49,259 nt of DNA, from positions 1-49,259 of the forward strand of contig NZ_JRKN01000025.1 in assembly GCF_000763905.1 (NCBI RefSeq). The letters run 5' to 3'. Source of the stretch: Paracoccus halophilus. GTDB lineage: Bacteria > Pseudomonadota > Alphaproteobacteria > Rhodobacterales > Rhodobacteraceae. Numbering within the stretch: position 1 is the stretch's first letter; each line of letters opens with the position of its first letter. The translations under genes and the position numbers were made by a program. The notes under the pieces are model-generated. The model saw nothing but the letters and a program-made list of their open reading frames with translations, was not told where the DNA came from and ran no database searches. This document shows positions 34,921 to 42,948 of the stretch, in pieces.

Positions 34921-35016
34921 TACCGTGCATTCAGCATGATGCGGGTGAGGAAACCCGGTGCAAATCCGGTGCGGTCGTGCCACTGTAACCGAGCCTTCGG
35001 AAGTCAGACCTTCATT
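34921..35016 (+). promoter_or_regulatory. Cobalamin riboswitch
   Basis: The conserved AdoCbl-aptamer core is present: GCGGGTGAGGAAACCCGG, then GCAAATCCGGTGCGG, GCCACTGTAACC, a GAGCCTTCGG hairpin and the B12-box-like GAAGTCAGACC. It precedes cbtB by about 48 bases. The expression platform probably covers 35017-35063, where CTCCC is directly next to the GGGAGG ribosome-binding site. Binding of cobalamin should reduce expression of the downstream operon. Confidence 0.93.
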
Positions 35017-35063
35017 CGCAGGACAAGCTGCTGCAACGGGACACGATCTCCCGGGAGGATACC

Positions 35064-35273
35064 ATGTCAGATAATACAACGATTCCGGCTCTTGCACCAC
35101 AGCCCTTTCCCCTGCGGGAGGTAACGCCTTGGGCGATCTTCGGGCTGATCATCGGCCTGATCGCGCTCTATTTCATCGGGCTCGAACAGGGCGCGTTGGC
35201 GCTTTTCGAAGGGGCGACGATCCATGAATTCGTCCATGACGCCCGCCACCTGCTCGGCTTTCCCTGCCACTGA
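35064..35273 (+). CDS. cbtB: CbtB family cobalt-uptake protein
   Basis: A 69-residue membrane protein with a single TM helix (PWAIFGLIIGLIALYFIGLEQGA) and a C-terminal metal-binding tail HEFVHDARHLLGFPCH, typical of CbtB. It is predicted to work with CbtA in cobalt entry. GGAGG lies four to five bases before the ATG. It is the first gene after the cobalamin riboswitch and is 66 bases upstream of cbtA. Confidence 0.92.
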   Translation: MSDNTTIPALAPQPFPLREVTPWAIFGLIIGLIALYFIGLEQGALALFEGATIHEFVHDARHLLGFPCH

Positions 35274-35339
35274 TCGCGACCGTGGATGACACAGGGCCCG
35301 CAGCGGCATGACCGCGCGCGGCCCCGTAGGAGTAATGAC

Positions 35340-36086
35340 ATGATTGGACAACTTTTGATGCGGGGCCTTCTTGCGGGCCTCGTGGCCGGGATTCTGGCCT
35401 TTTGCTTCGCCTATGTCTTCGGCGAGCCCTCCGTCGATGCGGCCATCGTCTTCGAGGAGCAGATGGCCGCGGCCGAGCCCGCCGATCCCGGTGCGATCGA
35501 GGAGGAGCCGCTGGTCTCCCGCCCGGTGCAATCGAGCTGGGGCCTGCTGACCGGCATCCTGATCCTGTCAGTCGGGTTGGGCGGGGTCTTTGCCATCCTT
35601 TTCGCCTGTGCCTATGGCCGGCTCGGGGCGCTTTCGGCGGCGCAGGCCTCGCTTCTGCTGGCGGCCATCGGGTTCATTTCCTTCTCGCTGGTGCCCTGGC
35701 TCAAATATCCCGCCAACCCGCCCGCCTCGACCTTCGACGATACGATCGTCTATCGCACGGATCTGTATTTCCTGATCCTGGCGATTTCGCTGGCACTGGG
35801 CTACGGCGCCTGGATGCTGCGCCAGCAGCTTCTGCCCGGGCTCGGGGCGTGGAATGCCTCGGTGATCGCCGGGCTGGGCTATGTCGTGGCCGTCGCCGTG
35901 GTCTTCCTGATCATGCCGGCGGTCAATGAAACGCCGGAAACCTTCCCCGCAACGGTGCTCTGGGAGTTCCGCATCGCCTCGCTGGGCATCCAGTTCGTCC
36001 TCTGGGCCGGTATCGGCCTTGTCTTTGGCTCTCTGGCCGGGCGCGTGCTGGATCGCGATGGCACAAGCCGCATCGCCGCCGCCTGA
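35340..36086 (+). CDS. cbtA: CbtA family cobalt transporter
   Basis: A 248-residue membrane protein with about five or six TM helices: MIGQLLMRGLLAGLVAGILA at the start and NETPETFPATVLWEFRIASL near the end, both characteristic of CbtA. It is predicted to import cobalt across the inner membrane for B12 synthesis. ATG at 35340 follows AGGAG. It is followed after eight bases by the histidine-phosphatase-like gene. Confidence 0.93.
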   Translation: MIGQLLMRGLLAGLVAGILAFCFAYVFGEPSVDAAIVFEEQMAAAEPADPGAIEEEPLVSRPVQSSWGLLTGILILSVGLGGVFAILFACAYGRLGALSAAQASLLLAAIGFISFSLVPWLKYPANPPASTFDDTIVYRTDLYFLILAISLALGYGAWMLRQQLLPGLGAWNASVIAGLGYVVAVAVVFLIMPAVNETPETFPATVLWEFRIASLGIQFVLWAGIGLVFGSLAGRVLDRDGTSRIAAA

Positions 36087-36094
36087 GCGCGGCC

Positions 36095-36712
36095 ATGGCC
36101 GGGCCGCGCGTCACCCTTCTCGCCCATGCCGCCACGCGCGGCCAGAGATCGGCGGTCTTCGCGGCGGACGGCGCCATCGAGGAAGCCGGTCGCATCCGGG
36201 CCGGCCATATCGCCCGACGGATGGACAAGGTGGATCGCGTATATTTCAGCCCCGCGCGGGCGGCGCGGGAAACCGCCGAGGCGCTCGGCCTGAGCGGCAC
36301 GCCCGAGGATGCCCTGCGCGATTGCGATTATGGCCGCTGGGCGGGGCAGAGCTTTCAGCACGTCCTGCGCCGTGAGCCGCGCAAGCTTCTGTCATGGATG
36401 CGCCAGCCCGACACCGCGCCCCATGGCGGCGAAACCATCGCCGCGCTGCTGGAGCGTGTGGGCCTCTGGTTTCAGGCGCTTCCGCGCGATGGCGGGCATG
36501 TTCTGGCCATCAGCCACGCGGCCATCCTGCGCGCGGCTATCGCGACGGTGATCGGGGCGGGGCCGGCCGCCTTCTGGCGGATCGACGCGGGGCCGCTGAC
36601 CATGGCCGATTTCCGCAGCAACGGCCGCCGCTGGGTATTCCGGTCGCTGACCCTGCCGGACAGGGCAAGCGACATCGGGGCGGGCGACGCCGGAGCGGGC
36701 AGCGATGGCTGA
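36095..36712 (+). CDS. Histidine-phosphatase-superfamily protein, altered motif
   Basis: A 205-residue protein with the histidine phosphatase fold. The nucleophilic His is kept in LLAHAATRG, but the preceding Arg and following Gly of the canonical RHG are Ala. The later FSPARAARETAEAL, CDYGRWAG, HGGETIAALLERV and ISHAAILRA match the superfamily, with the second His present in SHAA. The altered motif recurs, to my recollection, in homologues beside cbtAB. By position it may act on a corrinoid precursor like CobC, but catalysis is uncertain. It overlaps the next gene by eight bases. Confidence 0.78.
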   Translation: MAGPRVTLLAHAATRGQRSAVFAADGAIEEAGRIRAGHIARRMDKVDRVYFSPARAARETAEALGLSGTPEDALRDCDYGRWAGQSFQHVLRREPRKLLSWMRQPDTAPHGGETIAALLERVGLWFQALPRDGGHVLAISHAAILRAAIATVIGAGPAAFWRIDAGPLTMADFRSNGRRWVFRSLTLPDRASDIGAGDAGAGSDG

Positions 36713-37316
36713 GCCTTCGCGCCCCGGCCGCCGGCTCGTGGCACTTGGATTGCTCGCGGTCGGTATCGGCGCGGCGGCGGCCGGCATCCGGGTGCTCGAC
36801 CCGCGCCCGCGCAACGACCGGCTGCGCGCGCGCCTCATTACCGCCGCGGCCGGGCTGGACCTGCCCGATCTGGCCACAATGGGCGGCGACGGGGCCTGTG
36901 CCACCTTTCTGGCCGCCTGTCTTGAGACCGCCACTGCGCTCGCCTCTGCCGCACTCGCAGACCTGAGCGATCCAACGGTCCGGGATTTCGCTCAGAGGGT
37001 CGCCACGACCTCCGACACCCGGGTGGCGGCCCTGCGCCAAACCGGCGCATCGGCCGGCCCGGACCCCTTCTATGAGGCGATCCGCACCCGCACCCGCGCC
37101 GATCTCGGCACTGCAATCGCCATCAAAACCCTGCCAGACCGCATCTTCGTGTTTAGCTTGCAGGCGGTCTATGGCGGGGCGGTGGCGGCGGCAGGGCACG
37201 CAACCGAAAGCGCCAGCGCGCCGGCACTGATCGAGGCAGCCGAAGAGGTGCTGCTGGTGAAGAAAAGCGCCATCGCCTCGATGACCCGCTGGCTGACATT
37301 CAACGGACATCACTAG
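36705..37316 (+). CDS. Hypothetical exported or anchored helical protein
   Basis: A 203-residue protein with an N-terminal hydrophobic segment (LVALGLLAVGIGAAAAGI), likely an uncleaved anchor or signal peptide, followed by an Ala-rich all-helical domain with one Cys pair (GACATFLAACLETA). The length and helix pattern would fit a four-helix bundle. I do not recognise the family. It is coupled to the phosphatase-like gene (8-nt overlap) and 18 bases upstream of the YtkA-like gene, so it belongs to the riboswitch operon. Confidence 0.6.
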   Translation: MAEPSRPGRRLVALGLLAVGIGAAAAGIRVLDPRPRNDRLRARLITAAAGLDLPDLATMGGDGACATFLAACLETATALASAALADLSDPTVRDFAQRVATTSDTRVAALRQTGASAGPDPFYEAIRTRTRADLGTAIAIKTLPDRIFVFSLQAVYGGAVAAAGHATESASAPALIEAAEEVLLVKKSAIASMTRWLTFNGHH

Positions 37317-37334
37317 ACGAGAAAGGAGCCAGCC

Positions 37335-37736
37335 ATGTTTTTACGCCGCCTCGCGGCTCTCGCCTTGGCCGCCTTTGCCACAGCCGCCCTCGCGCAGGAC
37401 GCCGCGCCGCTGACCGCCACGTCCGATGCGGGGCTCTACCGGGCAGAATTACTGCCCGAAGCCATGCCCATTCCCATCAACATCATGCAAGCCTGGACCC
37501 TGACCCTGACGGATGCCGCCGGCATACCGGTCGAGGGCGCGCGCATCGCCATCACCGGCGGCATGCCCGCGCATGGCCACGGCCTGCCGACGGCGCCGGG
37601 GGTAACCGCCGATCTGGGCGATGGCCGCTACCGGATCGAGGGGCTGCACTTCTCCATGACCGGTGTCTGGGCGCTCGGTTTCGGGGTCATGGCATCCCCC
37701 GGCGCGGACAGGATCATCTTCCGTTTCGACATCTGA
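37335..37736 (+). CDS. YtkA-like / FixH-like periplasmic protein
   Basis: A 133-residue exported protein with signal peptide MFLRRLAALALAAFATAALAQ and an immunoglobulin-like domain containing GGMPAHGHGLPTAPGV, the Met/His-rich loop typical of YtkA-like domains. Met and His there could bind copper or another soft metal. The start follows AGAAAGGAG. Its stop overlaps the start of the di-heme cytochrome gene by one base, so both are made together. Confidence 0.82.
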   Translation: MFLRRLAALALAAFATAALAQDAAPLTATSDAGLYRAELLPEAMPIPINIMQAWTLTLTDAAGIPVEGARIAITGGMPAHGHGLPTAPGVTADLGDGRYRIEGLHFSMTGVWALGFGVMASPGADRIIFRFDI

Positions 37737-38938
37737 TGGGCGCGGCGCCTCGCCTCCGGTGGCTCGTTTTTCTGGCGTTGCTCGCCCTGTCGGCGCTGAT
37801 CGGCTGGCTCTGGCTCGCGGGGTGGAGCGGGCAGGAGCGCGCGACGATCGCCTCGCTGTCCCTGTCGCGGCTGCCCGCGCCGCCGCCGGACCCGTCGAAC
37901 CGTTTCGCCGGGGATCCGCGCGCTGCCGAATTGGGCGAGGCGATCTTTTTCGACCCGCGGTTCAGCGCCTTCGGCGACATCTCCTGCGCCTCCTGCCATC
38001 TGCCAGAAGGGCAGTTTCAGGACGGCGCCCGCCCGGGCGAAGGCGTCGGTCGTACCGTGCGCCGCACCATGCCGCTCGCCGGGGTGGCACATTTCCCGTG
38101 GCTGTTCTGGGATGGACGGGCGGACAGCCTCTGGGCGCAGGCACTCGGCCCGCTCGAAAACCCCGACGAGATGGCGGGAAGCCGCCTCGCCTTCGCGCGG
38201 CTGATCGCCAGCGATTATGCCGAAAGCTACCGGGCGCTTTTCGGCCCCTTGCCCGATCTCTCCGGCCTGCCGCCCGATGCCTCCCCGATCGGCGCCCCGG
38301 CCACGGTTGCCGCCTGGCAAGCCATTCCCGAAGCGCGGCGCGATGCGATCAACCGGGTCGCCGCCAATATCGGCAAGGCGCTGGCCGCCTGGCAGCACGG
38401 GCTCACCCCACCCCGCAGCCGGTTCGACGATTATGCCGATGCCATCGCCGCGGGCGGGCGCGGCCGGGGCATCCTGACCCGGGCAGAGATCGCCGGGCTG
38501 CGCCTCTTCATCGGCAAGGGCAATTGTACCCAGTGCCACAACGGCCCGCTTCTGAGCAACGGCAGCTTCCACAATACGGGCGTGCCGGAGGCCGCGGGCC
38601 TGCCGCGCGACCTTGGCCGCTACGACGGGCTGGCAGTGGTGAAGGCCGATCCGTTCAACTGTCTCGGCCCCTATAGCGACGCCGCCCCGCAGGAATGTAC
38701 CGAACTGCGCTTCATGGCGGAGGGCGAGGCCCTTCTCGGCGCCTTCAAGCCCCCCTCCCTGCGCGGCGTCGCCACCCGCCCGCCCTATATGCACGGCGGC
38801 CAGTTCGCGACCCTGGCCGAGGCGCTCAATCATTACAACCGCGCTCCCTGGGCGGTGATCGGGGTCAGCGAACTCTCTCCCCTCAACCTGAGTGCACGCG
38901 ATCGGGCCAATTTGGCCGCTTTCCTCGGTACGCTGTAA
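37736..38938 (+). CDS. MauG/MbnH-type di-heme cytochrome c peroxidase
   Basis: A 400-residue protein with an N-terminal TM anchor (WLVFLALLALSALIGWLWLA), so the domain faces the periplasm. Two heme c motifs are visible: CASCH (about residue 83) and CTQCH (about residue 262). The LGEAIFFDPRFSAFGDISC and later PPSLRGVATRPPYMHGGQ sequences are typical of the CCP/MauG family. Members reduce peroxide or oxidise protein Trp residues; MbnH does the latter on MbnP. It is the last gene of the riboswitch operon, and its immediate partner is the YtkA-like protein. Confidence 0.9.
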   Translation: MGAAPRLRWLVFLALLALSALIGWLWLAGWSGQERATIASLSLSRLPAPPPDPSNRFAGDPRAAELGEAIFFDPRFSAFGDISCASCHLPEGQFQDGARPGEGVGRTVRRTMPLAGVAHFPWLFWDGRADSLWAQALGPLENPDEMAGSRLAFARLIASDYAESYRALFGPLPDLSGLPPDASPIGAPATVAAWQAIPEARRDAINRVAANIGKALAAWQHGLTPPRSRFDDYADAIAAGGRGRGILTRAEIAGLRLFIGKGNCTQCHNGPLLSNGSFHNTGVPEAAGLPRDLGRYDGLAVVKADPFNCLGPYSDAAPQECTELRFMAEGEALLGAFKPPSLRGVATRPPYMHGGQFATLAEALNHYNRAPWAVIGVSELSPLNLSARDRANLAAFLGTL

Positions 38939-39468
38939 TATGATCCTTTACATGCTTCGCCTTGAAGGCCAGGGGCTTTCCCAACCCAAGACATTGTGTT
39001 TCCCACGTGGATTATGGAAGCCGTCATCTATTCAAAGACAGCAAGTTCAACTGATTGTTTTCGGACTCATCAGGGATGTCTGCTTCCGCTGTTGCAGGCT
39101 AGTAAAGTTGTACGCGCAGCGAATGACCGCTCCCCGCCGTTTTCGCGGGTTCCTGCGCACGGTCCTCCAACACAATAAGCGTTTCCTGCCTTCACCCGCT
39201 TTCCCTCAAGCACCTGGCAGTGATATCCTTGCCGCATGGAAAATGGATCGCCTTCAACCAGCCCAATGCCTTTCTCCGCATTCTGCGGCGAGGCTCGTAG
39301 AGCGCGTGCACGAGATCCAGAAACGGGCGGAACAGGCTGGTTTCGGCGCCAGAGTTGCAGCCTCCTTCGAAGCTGGCAATAGGCGTTCATGGATGAGATG
39401 TGGGGTGAGGACTGAGGCTCGGGACAGGCTGGGATATCAAACTGCGGGCTAGGTTGATGGGGGCGAGC
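38939..39468. other. Intergenic, no gene supported
   Basis: About 530 bases between the di-heme cytochrome gene and a small membrane-protein gene. Short frames exist on both strands, none with a good ribosome-binding site or recognised content. Composition is less GC-rich than the cytochrome gene. It may contain the left boundary of the transposition module, but no clear end repeat was found. Confidence 0.45.
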
Positions 39469-39627
39469 ATGAACAAAACCGATGAACTGATACGCGCCGA
39501 GATCGCTGCGCTTATTCGGGACACCGCGCGCATCCGCCAAAAACCTGTCTGGCAGCCTGTGCTGGCTGGCGTCGCAATTGTCGCGCTTGGCGTCGCCTTC
39601 GGCGCTGCTCTGGCCTTGCTTGGCTGA
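39469..39627 (+). CDS. Small membrane protein (52 aa)
   Basis: A 52-residue frame: charged amphipathic N-terminus MNKTDELIRAEIAALIRDTA followed by one TM helix (VLAGVAIVALGVAFGAALALL) and a stop. GGGG precedes the ATG by about six bases. This layout is common for short phage or mobile-element membrane proteins, but no family is recognised. It lies just before the Ner-like regulator and could be an accessory gene of the transposition module. Confidence 0.5.
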   Translation: MNKTDELIRAEIAALIRDTARIRQKPVWQPVLAGVAIVALGVAFGAALALLG

Positions 39628-39636
39628 GGTGAAAGT

Positions 39637-39655
39637 TAGCGGAACTTAACCGCTA
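39637..39655. repeat. Inverted repeat after the small membrane-protein gene
   Basis: TAGCGG and CCGCTA pair around a seven-base spacer, ten bases after the stop codon. No T-run follows. It may be a weak terminator or a protein-binding site. Confidence 0.4.
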
Positions 39656-39765
39656 CTATATCCTGAGCGCCACTCTTTTTCGGCCCCCGATATTCTTCCT
39701 CGGTGGTCGAAACTCTTTATCGATTTGAAAATAATACACTTTTCTGCCGAATCTTCATTTGACAG

Positions 39766-39819
39766 ACGAATCATATCTGTGATTCGTTGGGCTGGGGAAA
39801 ACACAACATCTGGTGTTGT
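39766..39819. promoter_or_regulatory. Two palindromes, candidate operator of the Ner-like gene
   Basis: A perfect palindrome ACGAATCA-N6-TGATTCGT (39766-39787) is followed by ACAACA-N5-TGTTGT (39803-39819). Both lie 40-95 bases before the Ner-like start, in an AT-richer stretch. Dyads of this size suit a small dimeric HTH repressor, so autoregulation is likely. The regulator-operator link is inference. Confidence 0.5.
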
Positions 39820-39860
39820 CCGGGCAGAATCATGGTCCAAGTCGGATGGAGATGAATGGC

Positions 39861-40097
39861 ATGTCGGTCGATCTTCTGCGCCACAGCGATGTGAAGGTAA
39901 GACTGCGGGAACGAGGCAGTTCTCTGACCCGGATTGCCAATCAGCTCGGTGTGCTGCAATCGACGGTGACCGTGGTGAGCCAGGGCTATCGGCGCTCGCA
40001 TAGGATCGAGGCGGCCATTGCCGGTGCGCTCGGGGTTACGCCGCAAGAGCTTTTCCCGGAACGGTATTCAGCACAGGAGGGTCACGCGGCCGATTAG
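39861..40097 (+). CDS. Ner-like/Nlp family HTH regulator
   Basis: A 78-residue DNA-binding protein. LRERGSSLTRIANQLGVLQS and STVTVVSQGYRRSHRIE fit the Ner/Nlp fold (Mu Ner and relatives), followed by IAGALGVTPQELFPERY, the typical end. GGAG lies ten bases before ATG 39861; ATG 39849 is an alternative. Mu Ner represses early transposition genes, so this protein plausibly controls the TnsABC-TniQ operon downstream. Confidence 0.85.
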   Translation: MSVDLLRHSDVKVRLRERGSSLTRIANQLGVLQSTVTVVSQGYRRSHRIEAAIAGALGVTPQELFPERYSAQEGHAAD

Positions 40098-40104
40098 CAT
40101 GCCG

Positions 40105-40272
40105 TCGAAAGGGAAAGGCCCTCCTGTTGACGCAGGAAGGCCCTTCGAAACTAGGTGTAGTTTTGCGGCTACCCTTCTTTCATCCCCCGAGACGCAGAAA
40201 AAGTCAACCCGCCGGAGCAGTTCCGGCGGGGCCGATCCCTGCATCCCTTGAAAGGAGGCGGAAGCGCCTCTT
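40105..40272 (+). promoter_or_regulatory. Hairpin-rich leader upstream of tnsA
   Basis: Three stem-loops occupy the 218-base gap between the Ner-like gene and tnsA. (i) 40105-40148: inner GGCCCTCCTG/CAGGAAGGCC with one mismatch and a six-base loop, extended by an outer TCGAA/TTCGA. (ii) 40208-40230: a perfect CCCGCCGGA/TCCGGCGGG. (iii) 40253-40272: GAGGCG-GAAG-CGCCTC, which buries a strong AGGAGG. No start codon is positioned for that AGGAGG. The first could be a terminator for the regulator gene; together they may form an attenuator. Confidence 0.5.
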
Positions 40273-40315
40273 CCCCGCAGTTGCGGCATGGAAGATCACG
40301 CGCTCCGAAACCCAT

Positions 40316-40816
40316 ATGACCCAGACCCTGATCTATCGTGAGCCGGAACCGAGCTGCGCGAGTCGGGATGTTGTGCGCCGCTCGAAGGCGAGCCTGCGCG
40401 GCAGCATGATTGCCAAACTTCCCGCCTTTAAGCGCCCGCGCGTCATCCAGTTCGAAAGCATGCTGGAATACCGCTTTCTGTGCCTGACGCTGCTGCGCCC
40501 CGATATCCATGACATTCTGGAACAGCCGCCTGCGATCCGTTACCGGCGCGCCGATGGCGGTATTGCCAACCATGTGTTCGATTTTCTTGTCACGCTGAAC
40601 AGCGGCGAGCGAATCGCCGTCGCGATCAAGCCAGCGCATCGGGTAATCCGGCGCGATTTCATCACCGAGTTGCGCCATATCGCTGCCGCCATGCCGAAGC
40701 AACTCGCGCATCGGGTCAAGCTCGTGACCGACGAACAGCTTGACCGGCGGGCGGCGGCAGAAGCTGCGCGGCAGATCATGCGCAACCGTCCCGTCCTGAC
40801 GGAGGTCGCGGCATGA
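40316..40816 (+). CDS. TnsA-like transposon endonuclease
   Basis: A 166-residue protein resembling the TnsA N-terminal nuclease domain of Tn7-like elements, which cuts the 5' ends while TnsB cuts the 3' ends. Restriction-fold residues are visible: Glu47/Glu51 in IQFESMLEYRF, Asp89 in HVFDFLVTL and Lys105 in AVAIKPAHR. It lacks a clear C-terminal domain and so is shorter than Tn7 TnsA (about 270 residues). ATG 40316 has no obvious ribosome-binding site. It overlaps tnsB by four bases (ATGA). Confidence 0.82.
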   Translation: MTQTLIYREPEPSCASRDVVRRSKASLRGSMIAKLPAFKRPRVIQFESMLEYRFLCLTLLRPDIHDILEQPPAIRYRRADGGIANHVFDFLVTLNSGERIAVAIKPAHRVIRRDFITELRHIAAAMPKQLAHRVKLVTDEQLDRRAAAEAARQIMRNRPVLTEVAA

Positions 40817-42948
40817 ATATGCGTCTTCGCCTCTCGCGCTCGGACCTGCTGACGGTCGCGGGTGTCGCCTATCGCCCGGTCGAGGTTCAGGCCGATGCGA
40901 TCACCCTGGAGCGCTCCGATCAGCCCGGAATCACCCAGAGTTTCAGCCACGCCGAGATCCACGAGCTGTTGCGATCCTCGGACACCCGCTATCAGGCCGG
41001 ATATTTCGATTTTGCGCGCAGCCGGGACCGGCAGAACCGTCCGGTCGACCTGCTCGCCGAACTCGAGGACGAAGCCCGGTCCATCGTCCTCTGGCGGCAG
41101 GCGATCTGCGACAGTGTCCTGAAGCTCGAACAGGACGGCCGGGTTGCCAGAACCTATGCCTCGGTTACGGCGATCCTGCCCGCACTCGACTATGAGGTTC
41201 GGCGGAAATCAGGGCAGATCGGCACCGATGCAGGTGGACGCCGCGCGGGTGCGAAGCTCGTCACCCGCAAACTCCCCTGCGCCAAAACCATCCTGCGCTG
41301 GCTCCGTGCCTATGAGAACGGCGGGTATGATCCGCTGGCACTATTGCCCCGCACTCATCGCAGCGGCAATCGCGGATTGCGCTGGTGCCATCGCACGGAG
41401 GCGATGGTTTCGGAGGTTATCGAAATCTATGCCAGCACGCAGCGCCCGACCAAACGGCAGGCTGTGGCCGACACCCGCAATCGGATCAAATCCGAAAACC
41501 TGCGCAGGCGGGCCGATGGGCAGACTGAGCTTGCCCTTCCCTCGGGACGCAGCCTCCTGCGGCGTCTTTCGCAGGCCAATCCCTATTACATTCACGCGCG
41601 GCGATGGGGTATCGACGCGGCGAACCGGAAATTCAACCTGTTCGAGACCGGCGTCGAGACCCTGTTTCCGGGCGAACGTGTCGAGATGGACGAAAACCGC
41701 CTCGATGTGATCTCGCTGCTGACAGTCTCGGGGGTTCTCGATCATCTGCCGCCCGAACAGGTTGAGCGGCTGAAGGGGAGACGTTGGCTTTATGTCGCCA
41801 AAGACGCTGCGACGAAGTGCATTCTCGCTCTTCGTCTGGCGAATACACCGAACGCGCAGGACGCGATCCGCGCCCTGCGCGACGTATTTCACGACCGGAC
41901 GCTCTATGCACAGGCCGCAAGCTGCGAAAGCCCGCGGGATCAGGTCGCGGGGATCGGCACATTGGTCACCGATCAGGGCTCGGCATTTATCTCGGAAGAG
42001 TTCCGGGCGGTCGCGGCCTCGCTCGGGCTGACGATGCATTTCCCCCCGGCGGGCCTGCCGCAGATGCGCGGCAATATCGAGAGCTTTTTTCGCACGCTGG
42101 GGCACAAGCTCATGCCGCTTCTATCCGGACGAACCTTCTTCAACCCGGTGCAGCGGGCCGATTATCCTTCCGAGCAACTGGCCTGCCTGGATGACGACGA
42201 CCTTATCCGCATCCTTCTGACCTTAGTCGTGGACATCTACCACAACGAGCCGCACGGCTCGCCGAAGGACGAAACCCCGGCGCATTGCTGGAAACGGCTG
42301 GCGTCAGAACAGGGGTTGCTGCCGGTGCCGGACGGGCTGGTGCTGCGCAAGGCGTTCGGCCGCCCGATGATGCGGCGCTTGCGCGGTGATGGCGTTCTCT
42401 TCGCCGGTCTCTCCTATAGCTGCGATGCCCTGCGCGAGGCCTTGCTGCATTCACCCGAGCGTGATGTTGAAGTCCGCGCAGACCTGTTCGATCTGGATTG
42501 GATTGCGGTGAAGGTCGGCAGCATCTGGCATGCCGCAACCTGCAACCATCGTGGCTTTGACGGAATGCGCTACTCCGACTGGCAGGAGGCCAGTCGCGCT
42601 CTTCGCCTTAAGCACCGCCGCGCGGCTGCCCTGTCGGAAGATCTGGTGCAGCGGGCCGTCGCACGGATTTCGGAAGCCAACCGCGCGGCTGTACTGAGGA
42701 TGCAGTTGACACCGTTCCATGTCACCGACGCCGATGTTGCCCGCAACGAAAAGGCGCTGCATTTCTCGTTGACCTCATCGACAGAGAAGCTCACGGGCCA
42801 AAGCTCCGGTGCCGACCCACTGGCTGAGGGGATCGAAATCCTGCCGCTTTCCCAATCAGCGCCTATCCCAGGTCCCGCCTGCACAAATGGCCTCTCCAAA
42901 GATAAACCCCCGTCATCTGCCGCGACCTGGAGTTTTGACGATGAATGA
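40813..42948 (+). CDS. TnsB/TniA-like DDE transposase (Mu C-terminal domain)
   Basis: A 711-residue transposase. An N-terminal HTH region (TILRWLRAYENGGYDPLAL, about 160-180) precedes the RNase H-like core with Asp293 in VEMDENRLD, Asp387 in LVTDQGSAF and Glu423 in GNIESFFRTLG, the DDE triad. A Mu-transposase C-terminal beta-barrel follows (about 520-600). A Pro/Ser-rich tail ends in WSFDDE, which may contact the ATPase, as TnsB and MuA C-termini do with their partners. It is coupled to tnsA (4-nt overlap) and to tnsC (8-nt overlap). Confidence 0.93.
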   Translation: MNMRLRLSRSDLLTVAGVAYRPVEVQADAITLERSDQPGITQSFSHAEIHELLRSSDTRYQAGYFDFARSRDRQNRPVDLLAELEDEARSIVLWRQAICDSVLKLEQDGRVARTYASVTAILPALDYEVRRKSGQIGTDAGGRRAGAKLVTRKLPCAKTILRWLRAYENGGYDPLALLPRTHRSGNRGLRWCHRTEAMVSEVIEIYASTQRPTKRQAVADTRNRIKSENLRRRADGQTELALPSGRSLLRRLSQANPYYIHARRWGIDAANRKFNLFETGVETLFPGERVEMDENRLDVISLLTVSGVLDHLPPEQVERLKGRRWLYVAKDAATKCILALRLANTPNAQDAIRALRDVFHDRTLYAQAASCESPRDQVAGIGTLVTDQGSAFISEEFRAVAASLGLTMHFPPAGLPQMRGNIESFFRTLGHKLMPLLSGRTFFNPVQRADYPSEQLACLDDDDLIRILLTLVVDIYHNEPHGSPKDETPAHCWKRLASEQGLLPVPDGLVLRKAFGRPMMRRLRGDGVLFAGLSYSCDALREALLHSPERDVEVRADLFDLDWIAVKVGSIWHAATCNHRGFDGMRYSDWQEASRALRLKHRRAAALSEDLVQRAVARISEANRAAVLRMQLTPFHVTDADVARNEKALHFSLTSSTEKLTGQSSGADPLAEGIEILPLSQSAPIPGPACTNGLSKDKPPSSAATWSFDDE

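Noticed and set aside
40288..40341. Leader peptide MEDHALRNPYDPDPDLS upstream of and overlapping tnsA
   Set aside because: The only strong ribosome-binding site is about 30 bases away and the peptide shows no regulatory codon run.
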